Assembly (NCBI GenBank): GCA_938021675.1
Contig: CALIFY010000005.1
Coordinates: forward strand, 86,474 to 150,473
Origin: an uncultured Acidimicrobiales bacterium
GTDB lineage: Bacteria; Actinomycetota; Acidimicrobiia; Acidimicrobiales; SZUA-35
Direction of reading: 5' to 3'
DNA length: 64,000 nt
This document shows, in pieces, positions 17,991-25,444 of this stretch; position 1 is the stretch's first letter, and each line of letters begins with the position of its first letter. The notes beneath the pieces are model-generated. The model had not been told where the DNA came from. It saw nothing but the letters and a program-made list of their open reading frames with translations, and ran no database searches. The position numbers and the translations under genes are program-made.

Positions 17991-19726
17991 CCGACGTCAA
18001 CACAAAAGTAGACGCCGGCACAGAGACCGAGGGGGCGGAGCCCCTGGCCTGCTCCGGGGCGAGACGCTTAGACGTGCCGGTCTTTGAGGCCGGCTGGCGA
18101 GTCGGTACCTTCCGGCTGCGGTTGTGGGTGGCGACCTGGTTGAGCTGGTTGACGTTCTTTGTACTCCCCCTCATCGCTGGATGGCTCAACAAACTGGCGT
18201 TTGATGCCCTCGAACGCAGCGGGTCGATCCGCACGGTGCTGATCGGTATCGGCGTAACGGAGGCGGCCCGATGGGTCGTGTTCGCCGGCGCAATCTGGTT
18301 CGTCGTCCGGTGGTGGCAGGCCGGACTAACGATGCTGCGGACCAACATGCTCGACGCTCAGACGATCAGCGGCGGACCGAGAAAGGCACCGCAATCGGTC
18401 GGTCCAGCCGAGGCGATCTCGTCATTCCAAGATGATGCCCGAGACCTGTTGCTGTGGACCGACTCGTGGCTCGACGGGCTGGGTTTCGCCGGCTACGCCA
18501 TCGGGGCGCTGACGATCATGGCCTCGATCGAGCCACGAGCTGCACTCGTCGCCATCGCACCCTTGGTGATCATCACCGCGATCGTGGTTCGGCTCCGCCC
18601 GAAGATCTATCTCGCCAACGAGGCGGACCGAGACGCCACCGGGATCATCACCGGATTCCTCGGAGAAGCCTTCGCCGGCACCCTGGCGTTCAAGTTGGCC
18701 GGTAAAGAGCGGGCGGCGATCGCTCGCCTCGATCAACACACCGAGCGCCGACGACTCACGGCGGTACGGGCCGTCACACTCGAAGAGACAGTTGTCGGTC
18801 TCGCGTCGGCAACCCGTGAACTCACCGTCGGCCTTATGCTTCTGGTTCTCGTTCCGCGGGTCCGCGCCGGCGACACCAGCGTCGGCGACCTCGCCCTTTT
18901 TGTAACCTACGCAGCGACGCTCGGCGACGTTCCCCGGTACATCGCCCGGGTAATTACGGCCCGAGAACAGGCACGAGTGGCGATTGAACGGATGGCGCGA
19001 CTCATCGCACCCGAACGCATCAGCGATCTTTGGTCCGACACCGAAGTAACGATCGAGGGTTCGGAACAGCCGCGGGTTCGGTCGGCCGACCGAGGGCGAG
19101 ACCGCCTCGATCGCATCTCCGTGCGGGGCCTTACCGCGATACATGGCCCCGGTGGCGGCGGGGTGCAAGACATCGATTTCGACATATGTCGAGGAGAGTT
19201 CGTCGTCGTCACCGGCCGGGTCGGGGCGGGCAAATCGACCCTACTTCGGGCTCTCATCGGTCTCGACACGATCCAGGCCGGCACGGTCTGCTGGAATGGC
19301 GAGGAGATCGAGGATCTCGGCGCCTGGTTCGTACCACCAAATGCTGCATTCCTCCCCCAGGTGCCGCAGCTGTTCAGTGAGACACTCACCGAGAACATCA
19401 CGCTTGGCCGACCCTCAGATCGTCTTGATGAGGTCATCCAGACGGCGACGTTGGGCCCCGACCTGGCGCAAATGCCCGATGGTCTCGCCACGACCATCGG
19501 CGCTCGTGGTCTGCGACTGTCGGGGGGTCAAGCTCAGCGTGTCGCGACGGCTCGCAGCTTGCTCACCGGTCCCGAACTCCTCATCGTCGACGATCTATCG
19601 AGTGCCCTCGACGTGGAGACTGAGCGCACTCTTTGGCAGCAGGTGAGAAAAGATCGCACCACGGTGCTCGCTGTGTCACATCGGCCATTCGTCATCCGAA
19701 TGGCCGACCAGATCATCGAACTGTAG
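17987..19726 (+). CDS. ABC exporter half-transporter, degenerate Walker B subunit
   Basis: 579 residues with an N-terminal membrane domain and a C-terminal ATPase. Walker A is GRVGAGKST (about residue 410) and the signature LSGGQAQR is canonical. Walker B ends LLIVDDLSS, so the catalytic Glu is Asp. The complementary defect in the partner signature (VSAGEGQ) means both deviations fall in the same composite ATP site. This is the known arrangement of heterodimeric exporters with one degenerate site. A hydrophilic N-terminal extension of about 35 residues precedes the first helix. The substrate is unknown. Confidence 0.9.
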   Translation: MTDVNTKVDAGTETEGAEPLACSGARRLDVPVFEAGWRVGTFRLRLWVATWLSWLTFFVLPLIAGWLNKLAFDALERSGSIRTVLIGIGVTEAARWVVFAGAIWFVVRWWQAGLTMLRTNMLDAQTISGGPRKAPQSVGPAEAISSFQDDARDLLLWTDSWLDGLGFAGYAIGALTIMASIEPRAALVAIAPLVIITAIVVRLRPKIYLANEADRDATGIITGFLGEAFAGTLAFKLAGKERAAIARLDQHTERRRLTAVRAVTLEETVVGLASATRELTVGLMLLVLVPRVRAGDTSVGDLALFVTYAATLGDVPRYIARVITAREQARVAIERMARLIAPERISDLWSDTEVTIEGSEQPRVRSADRGRDRLDRISVRGLTAIHGPGGGGVQDIDFDICRGEFVVVTGRVGAGKSTLLRALIGLDTIQAGTVCWNGEEIEDLGAWFVPPNAAFLPQVPQLFSETLTENITLGRPSDRLDEVIQTATLGPDLAQMPDGLATTIGARGLRLSGGQAQRVATARSLLTGPELLIVDDLSSALDVETERTLWQQVRKDRTTVLAVSHRPFVIRMADQIIEL

Positions 19727-19801
19727 TGCCGGAACCATCGCCACTTAGGGGAATCGGGACGAGGATCGGCGCCGTGACGGTAGCGTCAGTCCTGCATTGC
19801 C

Positions 19802-19806
19802 CAGAC
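19802..19806. repeat. Left target-site duplication CAGAC
   Basis: Five bases directly outside the left inverted repeat, identical to those outside the right one. A 5-bp duplication is the Tn3-family rule. Confidence 0.85.
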
Positions 19807-19844
19807 GGGGTACCCGTAGTAATGGACAGGATCCAACGCTTCAG
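19807..19844 (+). repeat. Left terminal inverted repeat (38 bp)
   Basis: Begins GGGGTACCCGT and ends CAACGCTTCAG. The inner 23 bp and outer 11 bp match the right repeat exactly, with a 4/5-bp variable segment between. The remnant transposase stop codon (TGA on the minus strand, 19841-19843) lies within it. Confidence 0.9.
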
Positions 19845-20101
19845 GTTCGTAGGGGTCGGAGTTGGCCCTCAGCTGGTGGGTCGATGTTGTGGAAGTCGTA
19901 CCGTCCATAGACGTTCACGTGTTCATGACTCGCCGGGGATAGGCGGCGGAGGTGCTGGTCGCTGATGTGGTGGCCGTTGGCGGTGAGATGGTCGATCGCT
20001 GCGGTTATGTAGACGGTGTTCCAGGCGATGATGGCGTTGGTTAGCAGGGTGAGGCATTCGCCTTGTAGATCCTGGTCGTTGGTGTCTCGTCGATGGATCA
20101 T
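19841..20101 (-). pseudogene. C-terminal remnant of a Tn3-family transposase
   Basis: About 87 codons survive of a protein that is normally near 1000 residues. The text CLTLLTNAIIAWNTVYI followed by LRRLSPASHEHVNVYG matches the conserved end of Tn3 TnpA (usually LNLV..AIILWNTVY and LSPLGWEHIN). It stops inside the left terminal repeat, exactly where tnpA ends in intact elements. The 5' side is cut at about 20101, where the sequence switches to an unrelated fragment. The catalytic core is absent. Confidence 0.88.
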
Positions 20102-20237
20102 TAGCCCCGACGGAGACGTCCTCGCCGTCACCGGACCCGACAACCCGATCACAACCCTCTCCCTCGACCTGGAAGCCGCCGAAAGCGCCAAGGACACCTA
20201 CCCCCGCTACGCCCTCTGGACACAACGTTGGAAATAG
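20100..20237 (+). pseudogene. 3' fragment of a captured gene, possibly a carbon-nitrogen hydrolase
   Basis: An open 45-codon tail, ISPDGDVLAVTGPDN to LWTQRWK, with no start of its own, begins at the breakpoint with the transposase remnant. Its pattern (DPxGxVLA, then an acidic strand ending LDLExAExA and a YPR motif) resembles the C-terminal end of nitrilase-superfamily amidases. It is too short for a firm call. Confidence 0.4.
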
Positions 20238-20483
20238 CGGTCACCAGATCGAAGAGCACATCGACAACCCTGCCAACCTAGCGAGCGAGATCGGCACCCT
20301 CAATCAGTTGGTCACTGTCTCCATCCAAGCCGTAATCCCGGGCGGCACCGCTCCGGTCCGCGTGACACTAACGGCGCTAGAGCGACCCAACCGCTCGGTA
20401 TTCCTTGGCGGCACGCTCGGGCCGATACGAGCGGGCCGCCGTGGGCCGGGATCGTGATTCTGGGCGAGTGCCGCACAGCTGCA

Positions 20484-20521
20484 TTGCCATCGAACGTCAT
20501 ACGTTGTACCTTGAACGTATG
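20484..20521 (+). promoter_or_regulatory. Leaderless, palindrome-controlled promoter of the antitoxin-toxin operon
   Basis: TTGCCA (20484-20489) and TACCTT (20507-20512) are separated by 17 bp, fitting a -35 and an actinobacterial TANNNT -10. The antitoxin ATG lies only 6 bases after the -10, so the transcript would be nearly or fully leaderless. An inverted repeat CATACGT-N10-ACGTATG (20498-20521) covers the -10 and the start codon, a natural place for autorepression by the antitoxin. Confidence 0.6.
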
Positions 20522-20770
20522 ACAATGATCAGTTTCCGGGTCGACGACGATGAGGCCACGGCCGCCCAGCGATGGGCCGATGAGCTTGGTATCGACAAAT
20601 CCGAACTGCTTCGCGATGCACTTCACCGGCACCTGACCCGACTCGCTACCGAACACGACGCCGAGAAGTGGCTGGACGCTCCTCTCACCAAGGACGAGTC
20701 AGCCATCGGCCAAATCGCCGAGTGGGGACCCGCCGAAGACTGGTCGGATTGGGCCGATGCAACAGGGTGA
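20519..20770 (+). CDS. Ribbon-helix-helix antitoxin
   Basis: 83 residues. The N-terminal ISFRVDDDEATAAQRWADELGIDKSELLRDALHRHL is a ribbon-helix-helix DNA-binding domain; the acidic, Trp-rich tail (EWGPAEDWSDWADATG) should wrap the toxin. The ATG at 20519 is favoured because it sits at the promoter and operator; longer upstream frames have no such signal. It overlaps the toxin start by 14 bases. It should neutralise the MazF-like protein and repress the operon through the palindrome over its own start. Confidence 0.85.
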   Translation: MTMISFRVDDDEATAAQRWADELGIDKSELLRDALHRHLTRLATEHDAEKWLDAPLTKDESAIGQIAEWGPAEDWSDWADATG

Positions 20771-21062
20771 AGTCTGGTTCGCAGAAACACCAGGCGGCGA
20801 CCGCCCCGTGTTGGTTCTCACCCGCGACCCCGTGGCTGATCGAATCGGGTCGGTTGTGGTCGCAGCCATCACCCGGACGGTCCGCGATCTTGTGTCTGAG
20901 CTCGCGCTGACACCTGACGACGGAGTTCCGACGGACTGCGTCGTCAACTTCGACAACATCCACACGATTCCTCGTACCGCCTTTAGGCGACAGGTCACCA
21001 AGCTCGAGGCACCTCGACGTGCCCAAGCCTGCCAAGTACTTCGCGACGCCACCGGTTGCTAG
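20757..21062 (+). CDS. MazF/PemK-family toxin (endoribonuclease)
   Basis: 101 residues, a typical MazF length. It opens QQGEVWFAETPGGDRPVLVLTRD, matching the GDIWWVDLPGDRRPVLVLT pattern of the family, and later shows VVVAAITRTVRDL, a DCVVNFDNI segment and the terminal LSD-like region TKLEAP. MazF toxins cleave mRNA at short motifs. It overlaps the antitoxin gene, giving coupled translation. The pair probably stabilises the mobile element as an addiction module. Confidence 0.88.
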   Translation: MQQGEVWFAETPGGDRPVLVLTRDPVADRIGSVVVAAITRTVRDLVSELALTPDDGVPTDCVVNFDNIHTIPRTAFRRQVTKLEAPRRAQACQVLRDATGC

Positions 21063-21194
21063 CACAGCGCGAACCCGCCCGATAATCGCGACCCCGAACG
21101 CCACGGTTCGCGTCACAGAACCGGCGAGGTAAGTCGCCTCGTCTCGACCGGCACCCGCCTCGTAATCACGCACATCGGGGCCTACTGACGAACG

Positions 21195-21233
21195 CTGAAG
21201 CGTTGGATCCTGTCCATTTGCGACGGGTACCCC
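21195..21233 (-). repeat. Right terminal inverted repeat (39 bp)
   Basis: Reverse complement of the left repeat with one extra base and two substitutions in the segment between the conserved blocks. It ends GGGTACCCC at 21233. Confidence 0.9.
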
Positions 21234-21238
21234 CAGAC
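21234..21238. repeat. Right target-site duplication CAGAC
   Basis: Identical to 19802-19806. Removing the element plus one copy restores a continuous intergenic sequence. Confidence 0.85.
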
Positions 21239-21289
21239 CGAGATTGGTTGTGCCGCGTTGGCTGGCGCCAAGGCCAATCCGCTTTCCGG

Positions 21290-22111
21290 CTAGTTCAGGA
21301 GACCCGAGAGTAGAAACTCAACCCGTCGGTTGGTCGAGCGACCTTCGGGCGAGTCGTTCGAGGCGATCGGCTCGGTCTCGCCGCGGCCTTCCACCTTAAG
21401 CCGAGCCTGAACAACGCCCCTGGCAGTGATTTCGGCTGCGACCGCTTCAGCTCGGTCGAGCGAGAGTTTGGCGTTGGCCTCTTCTTCGCCTCGATCGTCG
21501 GTGTGGCCGGTCACCGACAGGGTGGCGTCGGGTTGGGCGACCATCAGCTGGACTGCCAGGTCGATGAGCGGTTCATACTCGGGGGCCACTTGGGCAGTGC
21601 CGGACACGAACTGAACGGTCTCAGAAACATTCAGCGAAACCGGTTGATTCGGATCGAAAAACGCTTGATCGCTGATCTCAAAGTTGTTGATGACCCGATC
21701 AACCCCGAGCGCTTGTTGGGCGGCGTCCTCGATTCGACGCGAGGTCGCCTCGTCGGGCACCGAACCCTCCAGGTACATTTTGTCCTCAGAGATCACGAAT
21801 CGCTGTGTCGGCTCGTTGGCTGCGGTCACCTCCGCTATCGGCTCGGCGTCGGCCAGAAGCGAGGAGATAACGGGCCAACCGGCCACCAATGCCAACACCA
21901 GTCCTACGACGGCAAGGGTGCGAAAGAGGAGATTGCTGCCGTCGGAAAGTTCCTCAACCACCGGCTCCGGCATCACCGGAGCGGAGTTCGCTACCAGAGA
22001 TTCATCGAAAAAGCCCGCCTTGGAAACCGGAGCCCGAGCATCGCTCAAATCGGGTATCGCAGTGTGGTCGAAAGAGATCCGTTCCGCTACCCAACCATCG
22101 CTAAATCCCAT
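21290..22111 (-). CDS. Membrane-anchored BON-OmpA domain protein
   Basis: 273 residues. A cytoplasmic N-terminus of about 65 residues precedes one transmembrane helix (LAVVGLVLALVAGWPVISSLL). A BON-like segment follows (MYLEGSVPDEATSRRIEDAAQQALGVDRVINNFEI), then an OmpA C-terminal peptidoglycan-binding domain with the signature VTGHTDDRGEEEANAKLSLDRAEAV and GRGETEP. It should link the cytoplasmic membrane to peptidoglycan. It follows the FHA protein gene by 2 bp in an operon, so the pair may act together in envelope organisation or signalling. Confidence 0.88.
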   Translation of the reverse strand: MGFSDGWVAERISFDHTAIPDLSDARAPVSKAGFFDESLVANSAPVMPEPVVEELSDGSNLLFRTLAVVGLVLALVAGWPVISSLLADAEPIAEVTAANEPTQRFVISEDKMYLEGSVPDEATSRRIEDAAQQALGVDRVINNFEISDQAFFDPNQPVSLNVSETVQFVSGTAQVAPEYEPLIDLAVQLMVAQPDATLSVTGHTDDRGEEEANAKLSLDRAEAVAAEITARGVVQARLKVEGRGETEPIASNDSPEGRSTNRRVEFLLSGLLN

Positions 22112-22113
22112 CG

Positions 22114-23325
22114 TTACTGCCCACTGGCCGACGAGTAGTGCGAAATTAGCAACGACCGTTCGACCGCAACAGCGTTGGCCAATCCGATAGCGCTCATCTC
22201 AACAACGTCAGCGTTGTGGCCGCCGATGGTGCGGTCTGTAAACGTCGCGCCTTGTGAAGAAATTTCCAGCACCGCACCGACGGCGTCGGGCACGTCCGCC
22301 GCGGTGTCGTACATGACTACCGTTCCGGATCGTGTCACCGGATCTGGCCGTTTTTGGTCGACTACCGTCACCGACAACTTTTGAGACTCTGCAGCCTTTT
22401 TGTGCGGCATGTCAACCAGCCAGCTCCACGCCCCCGAATTTCCAGCGCTGTCGACCGTGACACCGAGACAAGTCGGGGCGCTTTGAGCAACGAGGCTGAT
22501 GGCGATCCACGTCGCCACAGCCCGACAATGATCGCGGGCTCCGACCAGCGCCAACGACGATTTGGCCAAGTCGATCGATACGGGAGCGCCGGGCAAACGG
22601 CCATAGATCTCTTCCGCCGCTTCCCTAGTCGTCTGATTGGCATTCGCTAACTCGACCGGCAACGGGTAGGCAGTGTCGGACATTCCGAGCAGTACATGAC
22701 CAAATCGGGCGTCTTCGGCCACTACATCAAACAACCGATTTTCCGATATCCGGTTGTGGACCTCTACCGGGCCGCGAAGATCCGTCCACAGTTGCTTTGC
22801 CGCCCGCTCACGACCCTTGGCTACCCAGTCGAGGATCTGTTGGTCGACGTGACGGCCTTTTTCTGGAGTCGGCATCGGGGGATGGGGCTCGGCCGCCGTC
22901 GACGTTCGGGACGTGCCCCAACGCCCCTCGGGGTGCAGCCCAAACCTATTGTGACCGATGGTAATGACCTGTCCGAGCCTCATCGGTTGTGGTCCAAGAA
23001 CCTCCTCTCCATCCAACAGCACCCCGGTCGAAGGCGGGTAGAGAACAACCGCCCCGTCGGGATCGATGGTCAATCCGAATTGAGGATCATGAGGTTTGCC
23101 GGTATCGAACATGATCGACGCCGACGATCGACCAAACCGGTAGGAGCCGGAGCTGAGCGACACCGAGCCGCCGGACTGCAACCCGCTTAGGTGTTCAAGA
23201 ACCAATGCCGGTCCGTAGCTGGACACCTCGGCAGAGTTCTCCACCTCAAGCAAGTCGCCAAGGCTGTCCCCCAGTTGGGACTGGATGGACTGCAGACTTG
23301 CGGCAATGTCTGGTCGCACGCTCAC
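22114..23325 (-). CDS. FHA-domain protein with an EccC/EssC-like region
   Basis: 403 residues. Residues about 50-135 look like a forkhead-associated domain (SYRFGRSSAS, DGAVVLYPPSTGVLLDGEEV, MRLGQVITIGHNRFG), which binds phosphothreonine. From about 160 the text resembles the N-terminal region of FtsK/SpoIIIE-type type VII secretion ATPases (RGPVEVHNRISENRLFDVVAEDARFGHVLLG, then APVSIDLAKSSLALVGARDHCRAVATW). No Walker A motif is seen, so ATP hydrolysis is doubtful. It is co-transcribed with the BON-OmpA gene and divergent from the CDF transporter. The exact role is unknown. Confidence 0.7.
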   Translation of the reverse strand: MSVRPDIAASLQSIQSQLGDSLGDLLEVENSAEVSSYGPALVLEHLSGLQSGGSVSLSSGSYRFGRSSASIMFDTGKPHDPQFGLTIDPDGAVVLYPPSTGVLLDGEEVLGPQPMRLGQVITIGHNRFGLHPEGRWGTSRTSTAAEPHPPMPTPEKGRHVDQQILDWVAKGRERAAKQLWTDLRGPVEVHNRISENRLFDVVAEDARFGHVLLGMSDTAYPLPVELANANQTTREAAEEIYGRLPGAPVSIDLAKSSLALVGARDHCRAVATWIAISLVAQSAPTCLGVTVDSAGNSGAWSWLVDMPHKKAAESQKLSVTVVDQKRPDPVTRSGTVVMYDTAADVPDAVGAVLEISSQGATFTDRTIGGHNADVVEMSAIGLANAVAVERSLLISHYSSASGQ

Positions 23326-23514
23326 CTGACCAATATCGGAGCGCGATCGCCCCGACTAAAGGTCAACACTCGCGTAGTTCGTCGCGATCGACCACCGCCC
23401 TTAGCAAGCCGTGCGTATCCGGAGGAATAGTTAGTTCTCTGGTTGACAACCAGCGCATTTGGCCGCCAAAGGGTCGAACCTCTGATCGGTAGGCGTTTCT
23501 GGCAGAATAGCTAC

Positions 23515-24141
23515 ATGGTCTCCGACGTCATACCACCGTCCGATGATGCCGTGGACCTGAGCGCACCACGCCGTCGGGCCCTTGCGCTGGCCTGGCTTAC
23601 CGTCGTGTGGAACGTGGTTGAGGCCGTGGTAGCCATCGCTGCCGGCCGAGCCGCCGGCTCTCTTGCGTTGCTCGGGTTCGGGCTCGATTCGTCGATCGAA
23701 GTGGCATCGGCCTTGGTCATTATTTGGCAGTTCTCTGGCCGTGACGACGATCGAGAACACCGAGCGCTGCGCTTGATCGCCCTGAGTTTCTTCGCCCTAG
23801 GCGCATATGTGGGCGGGCAATCCGTCCTCGACATTGTGGTCCGCAGCGAACCTGATGCGTCGGCTGTCGGCATCGTTCTGGCCGCCCTCTCACTCACCGT
23901 TATGCCGATCCTGGCCGTCGCCAAGCGCCGCACCGCCCGCCGTCTCGGATCGGTGACGGTGGCTGCGGACAGTCAGCAGACCATGTTGTGCACGTATCTG
24001 TCTGCAGTGTTGTTGGTCGGATTGGTGTTGAACGCCACCCTCGGGTGGTGGTGGGCTGACCCCATCGCTGCGCTGGTCATCGGCGTGTTGGCCATACGTG
24101 AGGGTCGACAGGTCTGGCAGGGGCAACACTGTTGTGAATAA
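23515..24141 (+). CDS. Cation diffusion facilitator-type transporter
   Basis: 208 residues with about six hydrophobic helices. Metal-site acidic residues appear in helix 2 (GFGLDSSIEVASAL) and helix 5 (VAADSQQT); the final WWADPIAALVIGVLAIREG is a recognisable CDF end. The C-terminal cytoplasmic domain is short and ends with a CC pair. It should export a divalent metal from the cytoplasm. The ATG at 23515 is preferred; the longer frame adds a charged leader without a ribosome-binding site. Confidence 0.85.
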   Translation: MVSDVIPPSDDAVDLSAPRRRALALAWLTVVWNVVEAVVAIAAGRAAGSLALLGFGLDSSIEVASALVIIWQFSGRDDDREHRALRLIALSFFALGAYVGGQSVLDIVVRSEPDASAVGIVLAALSLTVMPILAVAKRRTARRLGSVTVAADSQQTMLCTYLSAVLLVGLVLNATLGWWWADPIAALVIGVLAIREGRQVWQGQHCCE

Positions 24142-24195
24142 CGGCACTTTTGTCGGTTGCCGGTGTCTACCTCATCGAGCGGTTTGCGATTCGCG

Positions 24196-24627
24196 CTATA
24201 CCCAGGATCGCGGGCCGGGTCCGGACGTTCCCTTGCGGTCGTCGGGATTGGCAATCCAACAGGCCTTGAACGACAGGCACCCACACCCGATGCATTCTGT
24301 CAGGCCTTGCCTAAGGCGTTGCAGTTCGGCTGCTCGCTGATCGATTCGGGCCAACCATTTGCTCGACAGCTCGTGCCAGTCTTCAGGGCCCGGAGTGCGG
24401 CCTTCCGGCAGTTTCCCTAGCTCCTCTCCTATCTCGTCTAGGGTCAACCCGATCCGCTGGGCAAAGATGATGAAGGCGATTCGTCGCAACACCGAACGGT
24501 GATAGCGCCGGTGTCCCGAACCGGCCCGTTCGGATACAACCAGGCCTTTCTCCTCGTAAAACCGGAGCGCCGACGACGCCACCCCGCTTCGTTTCGAAAC
24601 CTCTCCAATAGTCAGTACTGACTCCAT
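24196..24627 (-). CDS. soxR: Redox-sensitive MerR-family regulator SoxR
   Basis: 143 residues. The MerR-type helix-turn-helix opens LTIGEVSKRSGVASSALRFYEEKGL. The cluster-binding cysteines CIGCGCLSFKAC (C-x2-C-x-C-x5-C) near residue 120 identify SoxR, whose [2Fe-2S] centre is oxidised by redox-cycling compounds. The start at 24627 begins MESVLTIGE; a longer frame would run through the operator. It is divergent from an SDR gene whose promoter carries a SoxR box, so it is the likely activator of that operon. Confidence 0.93.
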   Translation of the reverse strand: MESVLTIGEVSKRSGVASSALRFYEEKGLVVSERAGSGHRRYHRSVLRRIAFIIFAQRIGLTLDEIGEELGKLPEGRTPGPEDWHELSSKWLARIDQRAAELQRLRQGLTECIGCGCLSFKACWIANPDDRKGTSGPGPRSWV

Positions 24628-24653
24628 GCGTCTGAGCTTAGACAAGATTCTTG

Positions 24654-24684
24654 TTGTGTTCAAGTTCACTTGAACTTGTAGTGT
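24654..24684 (+). promoter_or_regulatory. SoxR-type promoter with operator in a 19-bp spacer
   Basis: TTGTGT (24654-24659) and TAGTGT (24679-24684) are exactly 19 bp apart, the hallmark of MerR-family promoters. The spacer carries CAAGTTCACTTG, one mismatch from the core CAAGTTAACTTG of the classical SoxR box, inside the longer palindrome CAAGTTCA-CT-TGAACTTG (24661-24678). The SDR ATG lies 7 bases after the -10, so the message is probably leaderless. Confidence 0.85.
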
Positions 24685-24691
24685 CCAACTC

Positions 24692-25444
24692 ATGACAGAA
24701 ACACAATCAGCAATCGACCAGAATCACCAACTTGGTGGCCTTCGAGTCGCCATCACCGGCGGCACATCTGGCCTCGGCCTGGCCCTCGTCAGGCTGCTCA
24801 CGGCCAGAGGGGCGAGCGTTGCGTTCGTCGCCCGCACCGAACACGACGTGGTTCGCGTCGCCGAAGAGACCGGGGCGACTGGCATCGTGGGCGACGTCGG
24901 CCACAAGCGCGACATCCACTCCATAGCCCTCCAGATCACTGGCAACCTGGGTGGACTCGACGTCCTAATCAACAATGCGTCAAGCCTTGGACCAGTTCCT
25001 CTCTCGCATCTCGCCGACACCGACTGTGAAGCGCTCGAGGAAGCGCTTCAGGTCAACGTGCTTGGCCCGTTCCGGCTCACCAAGGCAGTGTTCGGCGCAC
25101 TTGCCGCCGCGGCCCGTCAAGGTTCGACGGCGACCGTCGTGAACGTCACCAGCGATGCCGCTGTGCGGGCCTACCCCGGCTGGGGAGCGTATGGAGCGAG
25201 CAAAGCCGCCCTGCGACATATGACAAACATCTGGGATGAAGAGGCAAAGAGGCTCGGTATCCGATTGGTCGCGGTCGATCCGGGAGACATGGACACGCCG
25301 CTGCACACCCTCGCCGACCCCGACGCTGATCCCGCCTCCCTCAAAGACCCGGAGGACTCTGCCATCGAAGTGGTCGCCGCTATTGCTACAGCCCGAACGG
25401 TCGGTGCCGTCGCGACGGCCGCATCGGATCGGGTCGTGTCATGA
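24692..25444 (+). CDS. SoxR-controlled short-chain dehydrogenase
   Basis: 250 residues, a classical SDR: TGGTSGLG cofactor motif near residue 23, LINNAS, and the catalytic Tyr-x3-Lys in YGASK. As the first gene after a SoxR promoter it should respond to redox-cycling agents such as quinones or phenazines, perhaps reducing or oxidising them. It overlaps the QueA-like gene by 4 bases (ATGA), so the two are co-translated. The substrate is unknown. Confidence 0.88.
   Translation: MTETQSAIDQNHQLGGLRVAITGGTSGLGLALVRLLTARGASVAFVARTEHDVVRVAEETGATGIVGDVGHKRDIHSIALQITGNLGGLDVLINNASSLGPVPLSHLADTDCEALEEALQVNVLGPFRLTKAVFGALAAAARQGSTATVVNVTSDAAVRAYPGWGAYGASKAALRHMTNIWDEEAKRLGIRLVAVDPGDMDTPLHTLADPDADPASLKDPEDSAIEVVAAIATARTVGAVATAASDRVVS

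Larger units (their letters stand above)
19807..21233. mobile_element. Non-autonomous Tn3-family element carrying a toxin-antitoxin pair
   Basis: A 1427-bp unit bounded by imperfect 38/39-bp inverted repeats that start with GGGGTACCCGT, and by 5-bp direct repeats CAGAC on both sides. Both features are diagnostic of Tn3-family transposition. Inside lie the last 87 codons of a Tn3 transposase (its stop codon inside the left repeat, as in real Tn3 elements), a fragment resembling the end of a carbon-nitrogen hydrolase, and an intact antitoxin-toxin operon. There is no resolvase and no complete transposase, so it must move in trans. It sits in the gap between the ABC exporter and the OmpA gene and breaks no visible gene. 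Confidence 0.9.

Noticed and set aside
19807..21233. Integron cassette or prophage remnant explanation for the toxin-antitoxin island
   Set aside because: No attC-like site, integrase or phage gene is seen, while the 38-bp inverted ends and 5-bp duplication explain the borders fully.
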